DNA from: Terriglobia bacterium
GTDB taxonomy: Bacteria > Acidobacteriota > Terriglobia > Acidiferrales > UBA7541
Assembly: GCA_023512135.1 (NCBI GenBank)
Contig: JAIMAG010000001.1
Coordinates: 186,001 to 250,000 of the forward strand
Length of the DNA: 64,000 nt
Direction: 5' to 3'
In this document: one piece after another, positions 46,009 through 55,600 of the stretch
How positions within the stretch are numbered: the stretch's first letter is position 1
Layout of the letters: the number at the start of each line of letters is the position of its first letter
The notes under the pieces: generated by a model
Seen by the model: the letters and a program-made list of their open reading frames with translations, nothing else
Database searches by the model: none
What the model was told of the DNA's origin: nothing
Translations under genes and position numbers: made by a program

Positions 46009-47343
46009 ATGGGAGACCCTCCGCCCGGCAAGCGGCTCGATTCCTGGAAAGAGATAGCCGCGTATCTGAAGCGCGACCAGCGCACCGTAATGCGCTGGGC
46101 CAAGCAGCGGGGCCTGCCCGTGCACCACACGCCCGGCCCAGGCCGCGGCAGCGTTTTCGCCTTCACCGATGAGATCGATGCTTGGCTGAAGCAGCCCAAC
46201 GGTCAGGTGGCGGCTGAACTGCCCAGCAGAGCACGGACGGAGTTCGCTGCAAGGTTACGGCTGAATCCGGTTCTCCTGCCGGCCGTCCTGGGAGTGCTTG
46301 CGCTGGTCGCGACGGTGCTTTTCCTGGCCATGCGCCGTGGACCCTCAGAGCAGCCGTCCGAAGTGCGAATCCTGAAGCAAGGGTTCGAAGTCCTGGACCG
46401 CGACGGCCGAGTGCTATGGCAGCACGAATTCCTGGAGCCCCTGCGCGAAGCAGGGGGACGGCCGAGATCGATCGGCGAGATGGCGCGCGTCACGGACCTC
46501 GATGGTGACGGTCAGCCCGAAGTAATTGTCGTGGCCGATTTCGCAACCTCCGCAGCAAGCTTCGAGACACCACACAGCATCCTATTTTGCTTTTCCGCCG
46601 ATGGTCGGCTGGTCTGGCAATGGAAGGCGGAGATGACGCTGCGGTTCGCCGGACGGGAGTTCACCGGGCCGTGGGTTTTCTACGACTTGGTCGCATCCCC
46701 GTCGGGCACAGCGGGAGCGGTGTGGCTAGCAGTGGCACACCATGCCTGGTGGCCGTCCGCGGTCGTGCGGGTTGATCCGACCGGGAATGCAGAGATCGTC
46801 TTCGTCAATTCGGGCCTCATCTATGCAATGAACTATGTCCGGACTCCTGCAGGCGACTTCGTGCTCGCGGGCGGCTTCAACAACGGGCACGATGGAGCAT
46901 TTTTGGCCGTACTCGCAATCGAAGGAACGTCCGGCAGTTCGCCGCAAGGAGAAGATTCGCCATTCCGGGCAGTGGACCCGCCTGGCGGTGCTCCGGCGCG
47001 CTACTACCTATTTCCGCGCTCCGAGCTGAATCTACTTGAGCGCCAACAGAGGAGTCAGGTGACTCAAATCAGCGTGGGGCCGGAGGAAGTCACGGTCGTT
47101 ACTTGGGAGGGGAAAGAGGTAATGTCCGCGCTTTACAGTTTTCGCTCTTCCCCGGAGTTTGCCCCGGCCTACGCCGACTACAGTGACGGCTATTGGCACC
47201 GACATCGCCTGTACGAGGAAGAGGGCCGGCTCGACCACACCGTGGAGCAGTGCAAACGGCTTGTCCATCCCCTCCCGGTCCGCGAATGGCGCAATGGCTC
47301 ATGGTACACCCTCCGCATCCCCTCGCAGTATTTTTCTCGCTGA
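46009..47343 (+). CDS. Membrane protein with N-terminal HTH and extracytoplasmic FG-GAP-like domain
   Basis: 444 aa. Residues 9-65 form an excisionase/MerR-like helix-turn-helix (LDSWKEIAAYLKRDQRTVMR, then AFTDEIDAWLKQ). A single membrane segment follows near 88-108 (VLLPAVLGVLALVATVLFLA), and the rest is an extracytoplasmic beta-propeller-like domain with a calcium-type FG-GAP loop (VTDLDGDGQPEVIVVADF). The layout, DNA-binding inside and sensing outside, suggests a membrane-bound regulator like ToxR/CadC in topology. Good candidate reader of the repeat just upstream, but that is inference. Confidence 0.75.
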   Translation: MGDPPPGKRLDSWKEIAAYLKRDQRTVMRWAKQRGLPVHHTPGPGRGSVFAFTDEIDAWLKQPNGQVAAELPSRARTEFAARLRLNPVLLPAVLGVLALVATVLFLAMRRGPSEQPSEVRILKQGFEVLDRDGRVLWQHEFLEPLREAGGRPRSIGEMARVTDLDGDGQPEVIVVADFATSAASFETPHSILFCFSADGRLVWQWKAEMTLRFAGREFTGPWVFYDLVASPSGTAGAVWLAVAHHAWWPSAVVRVDPTGNAEIVFVNSGLIYAMNYVRTPAGDFVLAGGFNNGHDGAFLAVLAIEGTSGSSPQGEDSPFRAVDPPGGAPARYYLFPRSELNLLERQQRSQVTQISVGPEEVTVVTWEGKEVMSALYSFRSSPEFAPAYADYSDGYWHRHRLYEEEGRLDHTVEQCKRLVHPLPVREWRNGSWYTLRIPSQYFSR

Positions 47344-47901
47344 GCTGAAGCAGATTCGTGGTTGCATCTTTTTGGGCAGAAGATTGCTCGATTTTCAGCA
47401 CGAAGCTTTCTGTCTCGACGGTCAGGGAGGAGCGTCATGTTCTTGGGAATCCGAAAAGGTATCAGGCGTTGAGTTCGGCGGCTTCGTCCTTGCGGCAAGC
47501 TGCCGGCGGGCTGGGAAGGAAACGACGTTGGGGGCGCTGGGCGGCGCACTAGCGGTTGGGAGCTGTCCTTGGGCTTGGTGAGCGCTCTCAGGCCCATGCC
47601 GGCGAGGTTGTCGCACGTCTCGGCAGGTGCCAGGCAGATATGCGGCCACTGTGGCGCGCGACCATCTTGGCGTCGACGTGGCCCAACTGCTCGGCTACGA
47701 GTTTTCAACGGCACGCCCAGTCTGATCCAACGGCTGCCGGTCGCCCTCCGAGAAAACACACTAGTTATAACGCTCGAAGCTTGGAAAGGGAGTCCCCCGA
47801 CCGACTGCGTCTAAGGCTCCTGTGGTAGGATTTGCAGCCAGGCAGGTTTCAGCCATGTGCGCTCGGTCGCACAAGATGCCGGAACGTGACTGGCCTTGAC
47901 G
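47344..47901. other. Gap before the defence operon, mostly without genes
   Basis: No convincing intact gene. The only recognisable content is a tyrosine-recombinase C-terminal fragment on the minus strand (47588-47704). A possible -10 box (TATAAC near 47767) lies about 130 bases before the helicase start, without a clear -35. Confidence 0.5.
47588..47704 (-). pseudogene. C-terminal fragment of a tyrosine recombinase
   Basis: The minus-strand frame ending at TGA 47588 reads VAEQLGHVDAKMVARHSGRI, the conserved LGH helix of tyrosine recombinases with the region where the nucleophile Tyr is normally found (here RHSG in place of RHYG). Upstream the frame is closed. It complements a middle fragment of a recombinase at 59319-59520 in the same orientation. 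Confidence 0.55.
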
Positions 47902-50900
47902 ATGGCCCTCGTACCGCAATCAGGCCAAGTACTCATAGGGAGGCTATTCAACGAGCCTATGCGGGTGGAGACTGCCGTCCAAATTGCAGATGGCACATGG
48001 CGGCTCGGTTTGGTCGGAACGCAGAGTGAGAAATTCCGGAGTGTGACTCTGTCGGCAGCGGAACTTTCTTCCCTCCAAGTCCTCGAAGTCACCCGGACTT
48101 TCAAAGGCGATGGCAGTTTGCTGCGTTTAGGGCTTCAAGCACATTCGCTGGGAATTGCCTATGAGTTTGATCCTTATTTTGGCCTCTCAGTATCACGCGT
48201 AGACCCGCTTCCTCATCAACTTGAGGCCGTCTATGACTTCTTGCTTAAGCTTCCGCGTGTCCGGTTCTTGTTAGCCGACGATGCTGGAGCAGGGAAGACC
48301 ATCATGGCCGGCCTCTTGCTCCGCGAGCTCAAGCTCCGAGGTCTTATTGAGCGCACGTTGGTGGTGTGTCCCGCCAATCTTACGTTCCAGTGGCAGCGCG
48401 AACTGAAGGAAAAGTTTGACGAGAAGTTCACAGTGCTCCGGGGCTCCGACATAAGGGAGCAGTATGGCGTGAACCAATGGCTCGAAAACAGCCAAATCAT
48501 AACCTCACTTGACCTGGCGAAGCGTGACGACATCTTGCCCAGCCTTCGGCAGGCCAGTTGGGACCTGGTCATTGTTGACGAAGCCCATCGCATGTCAGCG
48601 GCGGCGGAAGACAAGAAGAGTCTACGCTACCGATTGGGTGAGCTTCTGCGGGACAGGACCGACCATTACCTACTGCTTACGGCTACACCTCACAAAGGCG
48701 ACCCATTGAATTTCAGTCTCTTCTTGCGGTTGCTTGATGAGGATGCGTTCGCCGACGTGCGCTCGATCCGCGAAGCCATGGACCGGCGCCGGGCGCCCTT
48801 CTATCTGCGGCGCATAAAGGAAGCAATGGTTTACTTTCCCGAACAGCAACCCGATGGGAGTTGGGCTGCCCAGAAAATCTTCACGAAGCGGATCCCGCAC
48901 ACTGTGGATTTCAAGATCGATGGTGCAGAGTTTGAGCTCTATTCAGAAGTCACGCGTTTCGTAAAGGCCCAGAGTCAACGTGCTGCCGCGAGGGAGGAAG
49001 ATCCAACGGCACGTGCCGTAGGTTTCTTGATGACCTTGTTCCAGCGACGGTTGGCTTCAAGCACCTACGCGGTTCGTCGGTCGTTGGAAAACCGAGCCCA
49101 GAAACTTGAGACTGCCTTGAAGAAGGGTCAGCAACTACTGGCCGATGAGCTCGAACTTCCTGATCCGGAAGACTTGGAGGAAATGGAGGAATCCGAGCGG
49201 GAAAAGTGGGAAGAGCGGCTGTCACTAATTTCCCTCGCCCGTGACCCTCAGGAGGTAAGGCGAGAAATTGAGGACCTGACCCGGCTAGCGCAAATGGCTG
49301 AAGCTGTTGAAGCGTCTGGCACTGAAGAAAAGCTGTCTCGGCTTCGTGCGCTGTTGCAGGATCAGGGGTTCTTCGAGCGACCCGACCAGCGCCTGCTCCT
49401 TTTCACCGAATTCAAGGATACGCTGGATTACTTGGTGGACCGCTTGAAGGGATGGGGCTTTCGAGTCGGCTTCATCCACGGTGGCATGAAGCCGGGCTCA
49501 CGGGACGAGGCTGGCAGTCGCCTCTGGGCGGAGCAACAGTTCAAGGAGGGAAACTTCCAAGTCTTGGTGGCCACGGAGGCCGCGGGAGAAGGCATCAACC
49601 TCCAGTTCTGCCACATCCTGTTCAACTATGACATCCCTTGGAATCCGAATCGCCTGGAGCAGCGGATGGGCCGAATCCATCGTTACGGCCAACGGAAGGA
49701 CTGCCTCATATTCAATTTTGTGGCCACAAACACGGTGGAAGGGCACGTGCTCCGCCGACTCCTTGAAAAGCTCCAGGAGATTCGCGATGCCCTTGATGAC
49801 GACGCCGTATTCAATGTGGTGGGTGAGGTTCTTCCTGCGGCGCATATCGACAGGGTCTTGCGCGACTATTATGCAGGCAAACTAGGAACGGAGGACCTGG
49901 AGAGCCGCCTGCTGCGGGATGTTAGCGAAGAGCGCTTCCGCGCCATCTGCCAGACTGCTTTGGAGGGATTAGCCACGAAGCGGCTGAATCTCGAAATGCT
50001 CGTCGAACGGCGCGCGCGGGCTCAGGAGCGCCGCGTGGTGCCCGAGACCATTGCGAGGTTTATTTCTGATGCGGCCCCACTGGCTTCGATGACGCTGACA
50101 CGCCATAGTTCGCTTCCGCACACCTTTGACCCTGGGCCCACGCCGGGACGCTTGCGCCGCTTCGAGCGACAGGAAGGTTGGCGGCTCCCTGCGCTGAGCA
50201 ATCGTTACCCGCGGCTCTCGACCGACAGAAAGATAGCGGAAGAACATGCGCTCGAATGGGTTACACCTGGGCATCCCCTGTTCGAGGCCCTGCGGCGAAA
50301 CACAGTAGAGGAAGCTCAGCCGGTGCTTGCTGAAGGTGCCTGTTTCTATTCGCTCCGGCACGATCGCCCGGCAAGGATTGACTTTTACCGGGCGCGGATT
50401 GTCGACGGCATGGGGCACGTCATCCACGAGCGGCTCTTTGCCGTTGAGCAGTCAGAGAATGGCGACCCGGTGCTACGCGAGCCCGCCGTTCTGGGAGATT
50501 TGCAGCCAACTGCGCCACCCGATCCTTTGCCAAGCGTTGCAAGCTTACCGGAGCCCATGGCCTTTCTCCAGGAGCGCGCATTAAAGCCGTTCTTGGAGGA
50601 AATCAAAGCTGAGCGCGTGGCTGAGGTGGAACGAATCCGCCACCACGTGGAAATTTCTCTCACGGAACTGATTGCGCGCGCCGATCAGGAGATTGGGCGC
50701 TGCGAGGAAGAGAAGAATCGGGGGGTGGAAGGTGCTGCTGGACGGCTGGCCGTTGCCATCCAGAAGCACGACGAACTCGTCCGGCGTCGAGAGCGCCGGC
50801 GCGAAGAACTGGACCGGCAGAAAGCCCTGACCCTTCAGGGAGTCGAACGGATCGCCTCTGCGCTTGTCCTCCCCCATCCCGAGCGTGAGGCCCCCGAGCT

Positions 50901-51291
50901 GCGCCGCCTGCGGCCCAATCCGGAAACCGAACAGACTGCTATGCGCGTGGCGATGGAATACGAGCGGGCTCAAGGGCGCACTGTCGCCGACGTTCACGAG
51001 AAAGACTTGGGCTACGACTTGACCAGCCTCGACACTCGCAGCGGCGAGCTCCGCCTGATCGAAGTCAAAGGTCTGGCCGGCAGCGAGGGCGACATCATCC
51101 TGACGCCCAATGAGTATCGCGTTGCCGAAGACCGCCGAGACTGCTACTGGTTGTACGTCGTGACCGACTGCGCGAACACTCCTAAGTTATTCCACATCTT
51201 TGATCCAGCCTCTAAACCTTGGATACCCGTCCAGAAGGTGGATCATTTCAGGCTTCCTTGGAAGCAACTCACCCATGGTGGTTCTGATTAA
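47902..51291 (+). CDS. SNF2-type helicase/translocase with C-terminal DUF3883-like domain
   Basis: About 1129 aa. Superfamily 2 motifs: Walker A in LADDAGAGKTIMAG (residues 125-138), DEAH in VIVDEAHRMS (from about 223), LLLTATPHKGDP, and the C-terminal lobe with ATEAAGEGINLQF and RLEQRMGRIHRYGQRKD. Coiled-coil-like charged segments lie around residues 370-450 and 910-1000. The last 110 residues (EKDLGYDLTSLDTRSGELRL, IEVKGLAGSEGDIILTPNEY) resemble DUF3883/NOV-type domains with a nuclease-like IEVK core. First gene of the defence-like operon, 23 bases before the next. DISARM DrmD is a related helicase type. A TTG six bases upstream is an alternative start. Confidence 0.9.
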   Translation: MALVPQSGQVLIGRLFNEPMRVETAVQIADGTWRLGLVGTQSEKFRSVTLSAAELSSLQVLEVTRTFKGDGSLLRLGLQAHSLGIAYEFDPYFGLSVSRVDPLPHQLEAVYDFLLKLPRVRFLLADDAGAGKTIMAGLLLRELKLRGLIERTLVVCPANLTFQWQRELKEKFDEKFTVLRGSDIREQYGVNQWLENSQIITSLDLAKRDDILPSLRQASWDLVIVDEAHRMSAAAEDKKSLRYRLGELLRDRTDHYLLLTATPHKGDPLNFSLFLRLLDEDAFADVRSIREAMDRRRAPFYLRRIKEAMVYFPEQQPDGSWAAQKIFTKRIPHTVDFKIDGAEFELYSEVTRFVKAQSQRAAAREEDPTARAVGFLMTLFQRRLASSTYAVRRSLENRAQKLETALKKGQQLLADELELPDPEDLEEMEESEREKWEERLSLISLARDPQEVRREIEDLTRLAQMAEAVEASGTEEKLSRLRALLQDQGFFERPDQRLLLFTEFKDTLDYLVDRLKGWGFRVGFIHGGMKPGSRDEAGSRLWAEQQFKEGNFQVLVATEAAGEGINLQFCHILFNYDIPWNPNRLEQRMGRIHRYGQRKDCLIFNFVATNTVEGHVLRRLLEKLQEIRDALDDDAVFNVVGEVLPAAHIDRVLRDYYAGKLGTEDLESRLLRDVSEERFRAICQTALEGLATKRLNLEMLVERRARAQERRVVPETIARFISDAAPLASMTLTRHSSLPHTFDPGPTPGRLRRFERQEGWRLPALSNRYPRLSTDRKIAEEHALEWVTPGHPLFEALRRNTVEEAQPVLAEGACFYSLRHDRPARIDFYRARIVDGMGHVIHERLFAVEQSENGDPVLREPAVLGDLQPTAPPDPLPSVASLPEPMAFLQERALKPFLEEIKAERVAEVERIRHHVEISLTELIARADQEIGRCEEEKNRGVEGAAGRLAVAIQKHDELVRRRERRREELDRQKALTLQGVERIASALVLPHPEREAPELRRLRPNPETEQTAMRVAMEYERAQGRTVADVHEKDLGYDLTSLDTRSGELRLIEVKGLAGSEGDIILTPNEYRVAEDRRDCYWLYVVTDCANTPKLFHIFDPASKPWIPVQKVDHFRLPWKQLTHGGSD

Positions 51292-51314
51292 GGGGGCACC
51301 GCTGAGGGGGTCAT

Positions 51315-52058
51315 ATGCCGGATGAGGGAGCAGAAGAACAGCAAGGGGAGCCACGGTATGCTGAACAGGCAAAACGGCTTACCGAACGCTTGTTGAGAAT
51401 CGTTGAGAACATCGGGCAGCAAGAGCCCGAGTACAGCCTAGAGCCCCAGGGAATCTACATCGCAGATGTCGAAGCTGCAGTTGAAAGATTCGCATGGCAG
51501 CTATGGGCGTGTCGCGAATTTGGCTACGGCTTTCCTTGTCTAGAACTCGAAGAGGCTGAGCCTGTTCCTGTAGATATTCTTGGCCCCTATGGGCCAGATA
51601 CTTGGCGTTTCTGGCCGCCATGGCTGGAACGCTACTGGTTAGAGACGATGCACTTGTTGTGGGAAGCGTGGCGGCGGGGGCGGAGGGCTAAGAGGCCTCC
51701 ACACATTTTTGACTTTAAGATATCGGAGCATAGTCTTTCGGAGACGAAAGGGTTTTTTGCAAGTCATCTTGTGAGTTTTTTGACCAGCCGATTCCGGGCA
51801 CAACAGTTCAGTGGTTCCGCCAGTCCCGGTTTGCGGTTAAAGGTGGTCACTCATCGGCATGGACTGCGCGTACATTACTCACCTGCGTACTTTTTCAACC
51901 CTTGGAATGTGTTTGGGTCTCCTACATCCCCCGTGTATGGTTGGATTCACCCTGGCCGCTACATGTTCGGTGCAATGGGACCCAGGTTTCCTTTGACATT
52001 TGACCCAGCCAATTTTGATATTCCGCCATGCACTGAAGCTCGACTGACGACCATATGA
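51315..52058 (+). CDS. Trp-rich protein of unknown function in the defence operon
   Basis: 247 aa, ATG 51315. Not recognised. Acidic N-terminal helices (EQAKRLTERLLRIVENIGQQ) are followed by an unusually Trp/aromatic-rich middle (WRFWPPWLERYWLETMHLLW) and a beta-rich end (LRLKVVTHRHGLRVHYSPAY). No signal peptide. Its stop overlaps the start of the membrane-protein gene (ATGA), so the two are probably made in fixed ratio and may act as a pair. Lower GC than the methyltransferase and helicase genes by eye. Confidence 0.75.
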   Translation: MPDEGAEEQQGEPRYAEQAKRLTERLLRIVENIGQQEPEYSLEPQGIYIADVEAAVERFAWQLWACREFGYGFPCLELEEAEPVPVDILGPYGPDTWRFWPPWLERYWLETMHLLWEAWRRGRRAKRPPHIFDFKISEHSLSETKGFFASHLVSFLTSRFRAQQFSGSASPGLRLKVVTHRHGLRVHYSPAYFFNPWNVFGSPTSPVYGWIHPGRYMFGAMGPRFPLTFDPANFDIPPCTEARLTTI

Positions 52059-52648
52059 GCGCAGCAGACCCAACCGACTACGGGCCTCTAGGCGGACTAG
52101 TTAGCCTGGCAGGGGCGATCATGGCTGCTGCTCTTGCCATTGGGTTGGCTTGGCGCAGGCGGACCAAGTGGGAACCTTCTGAGGAGGATGTGTCCAAAGG
52201 TCCTCAAAAAGTCGGAGGTCTGTTGAGCGGGGTACTCGTGGTTGTAATTTGGTCTCAATTCTCGGACCCAGTTTATCTTCCTCAGGCAACGCGGGTTGCC
52301 CTCATCATGGCTGGTGGCTGTGTCCTATTTCTCCTGCTCTACGGTTTTCTGGTTGCAACGCAAACCTTCCAAGTCGTCTATTCACCGAAGCCCAACACAA
52401 CTGCCACTCGAAACGTCATTGGAGGATTGTGGCTCACGAAGGAAGCGGTAACGATTAAGCGCAAGAACAAGCTAACCACCCAGGAGTTATTGAAAGGAGC
52501 GGCTTACGACCCGGACAAGCTGTGGAGCCGCTTCTCGAGAGCCCTTGCGAAAGCGTGCTTCGTCATCTTCTATCTCGGCTTAACAGTGTCCGGAAGCGTT
52601 GCGCTCGCTTGCGCCGCGATAGTACTGGATCTGCGAACTAGGAAATGA
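52055..52648 (+). CDS. Multi-pass membrane protein in the defence operon
   Basis: 197 aa with about four membrane segments: residues 12-33 (LGGLVSLAGAIMAAALAIGL), 53-70 (VGGLLSGVLVVVIWSQFS), 80-104 (TRVALIMAGGCVLFLLLYGF) and 165-190 (ACFVIFYLGLTVSGSVALAC). A cytoplasmic loop of about 55 residues lies between the third and fourth. No family recognised. ATGA overlaps at both ends couple it to the Trp-rich protein and to the methyltransferase. A membrane protein in a defence operon is a candidate abortive effector, but no motif proves this. Confidence 0.75.
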   Translation: MSAADPTDYGPLGGLVSLAGAIMAAALAIGLAWRRRTKWEPSEEDVSKGPQKVGGLLSGVLVVVIWSQFSDPVYLPQATRVALIMAGGCVLFLLLYGFLVATQTFQVVYSPKPNTTATRNVIGGLWLTKEAVTIKRKNKLTTQELLKGAAYDPDKLWSRFSRALAKACFVIFYLGLTVSGSVALACAAIVLDLRTRK

Positions 52649-55600
52649 TTCCGCGAGAATGCAAAAGATTGGCCGAGGTGGATTTTCCGGTTGCTGAGGT
52701 GAGTCGGCACGCGGCGCGGGAGAAGTCCATTCGCCACGGGCACCCCTCCACGCTGCACCTGTGGTGGGCACGGCGGCCGCTGGCGGCCTGCCGAGCAATC
52801 TTGATGGCTCTGCTGCTGCCAGACCCATGTGACCCTCGCTGCCCTGCGGAGTTCCGGGAGAAGGCCCGGAAGCTGCTCCGGTCCATCCCCAACACGGGTT
52901 TTACCGAAACTCACGCCGATCTGCGCCGGGCGCTGCTATCGTTCATTGCCGACTTTGCCAACTGGGATAATTCCGCCAACCCAGTCTATTTGGAATGCGC
53001 CCGCGGACTGGTGCGGGCGGCGCATGGCGAAGAACCGCCACTCGTGGTTGATCCTTTCGCCGGCGGTGGCTCGATACCGCTGGAAGCGCTGCGGATCGGC
53101 TGCGAGGCCTTCGCCAGCGACCTGAATCCTGTCGCCTGTCTTATCCTGAAAGTGCTCCTAGAAGACATCCCGCGCCACGGGCCCAAGCTTGCCGAGGAAC
53201 TGCGGAGGGTGGGCGGTGAAATCAAAAAGCAGGCGGAGAGAGAACTCGCCGAGCTTTATCCGCAAGACTCGGACGGTGCGGTGCCCATCGCGTACCTCTG
53301 GGCGCGCACGGTGGGGTGCGAGTCACCCCAATGCGGCGCAGAGATTCCGCTGGTGCGCTCGTTTTGGCTCTGCAAGAAGACGAACCGCAAGCGGGCATTG
53401 CGGTATCGCATCGAGCGTCGGAACGGCGCACCGCCTCGTGTGGAATTCGAAGTCTTCGAGCCGAAGCACGAAAGGGACGTGCCGGATGGAACAGTCACGC
53501 GCGCCAAGGCCAGATGTGTTTGTTGCGGCGCAGTACTTTCGCCCGAACGCGTGCGGGCGCAACTTGCCGCGCAGCGCGGCGGGGCGGATGTGGTCTTCGA
53601 CGAGCAGGGCCGAAGAGCCGGCGGCGCGCGGCTTTTGGCCGTGGTGACGCTCAAACCCGGCGAGCCCGGCCGACACTATCGGCTGCCCACCGCGCGCGAC
53701 TACGAGGCCGTGCGCAAGGCACAGGCGCGCCTGGCGAAGCTCCTCGCGGACTGGGAACGCAGCGGAAAGCAGGGCCTGTGCCCGGTGCCGGATGAGCCGC
53801 TGCCGCCTATAGGCACGCTGGGCTTTCGCGTTCAGCGCTACGGCATGCTCCAGTGGGGCGACCTGTTCACCGCGCGGCAGAAGGTGGCGCTGGTGACACT
53901 GGTGCGGCTGGTACGCGAGCTTGCCCCTCACCCCGACCCTCTCCCAAAGGGAGAGGGAGAGAATCGCCCCCAACCCCTCTCCCCCAAGGAGAGGGGAGCC
54001 GAAGGCAGGGTGAGGGATTTGGAGGCGCTGCGGACGGGGCTAGCCTTTGCGATTAGCAAACAGAGCGACTTCAACTCTAGTCTGGCTCGCTGGGCAAACC
54101 ATATGGAGAAAAGTGTTGCGACCTTCGCGCGCCAGGCATTGCCAATGCTTTGGGATTGGGGTGAAATCGTTCCCATTAGCGAGTCCTCTGGCGCACTCGC
54201 TGTGGCAGTTGACTGGATAGCATCTGCGTTTGCCACGTTGAGGGGAAAGCTGGCGGGCGAAAGCCATGTGCAACTCGCCGATGCCACCGAGCACCCGCTG
54301 CCGGACGAGGCAGCGCAGGTGTGGTTCACCGATCCGCCGTACTACGACGCAGTTCCCTACGCCGATCTTTCGGATTTCTTCTTCGTCTGGCTCAAGCGGG
54401 CGTTGCCGGGCCATCCGCTGCTGCGCGATCCGTTCGATCCGACTAATCCGCTCACGCCCAAAACGCGTGAAGCGGTGCAGAACGAGCGCTCCGAGACCAA
54501 CGATGGGCGGCCCAAGGACAAGGCGTTCTACGAAGAGGCAATGGCCAAGGCTTTCGCCGAAGGCCGCCGGGTGCTGCATGAGGACGGCATCGGCGCGGTG
54601 GTGTTCGCGCACAAGACCACCGAAGGCTGGGAGGCGCTGCTTTCCGGCATGATTCGCGGCGGCTGGACCCTCACCGGCTCTTGGCCCATCGCCACCGAGA
54701 AGGGTTCTCGTCTGCGGGCGCGGGAATCGGCGGCGCTCGCGACCAGCGTCCATCTGGTCTGCCGCCCGCGGCCTGAGAATGCGCCGGTGGGCGACTGGGC
54801 TGAGGTGCTGCGCGAGCTGCCGCAGCGCGTCAGGGACTGGATAGAGCGCCTTCAGAGTGAAGGCATCCGCGGCGCGGACCTGGTCTTTGCCTGCATCGGT
54901 CCGGCGCTCGAGATTTTCAGCCGGTACGCGCGGGTCGAAACCGCCGAAGGGCGCGAAGTCAAGATGGACGAGTTCTTGGAGAAAGTCTGGGAGGTCGTCG
55001 GGCGGGAGGCTCTCAGGCAGGTGCTGGGCGCAGCCGAAGCAAACGCCCACAACAGCGCTGCCGGTGCGCTCGAAGAAGATGCGCGGCTGACCGCGCTCTT
55101 CCTCTGGACGCTGCAGAGCACCAGCGCAGAGCTGGCGGCGAATGCGGACAGCGAAAGCGACGAGGAGGTCGAGGAAGACGAAGAAGAGGAGGAAGAAGCA
55201 GCAACGCCGAAAAAACAGAAAGGCTATGCCATGGTCTTCGACGTGGTGCGGCGCTTCGCCCAGCCTTTGGGGATCGACCTGCCAAAGTGGGAGGGGCGGA
55301 TCATCGAGACGAAGAAGGGAGTCGTGCGCCTGCTGTCCATCGAGGAGCGCGGGCGTGTGCTCTTCGGAAAGGAAGGGGCGGAAGCGGTCGCCGCGCGACT
55401 CGAGTCAGGTGACCGTTCCCCCCAGCTCGCGCTGTTCGAAAGCGTCACAGGGCGCTCTCGCAAAGGAAGCAGAAAAACCCGCGCTGTGCCCGACGAGCCA
55501 CAGAAGACCAGCCGCGAGGCGACCACCCTCGATCGGGTCCACATGGCCATGCTGCTTCAAGCGGGCGGTCAAACGAACGCACTGCGCGCTTTGCTCAAGG

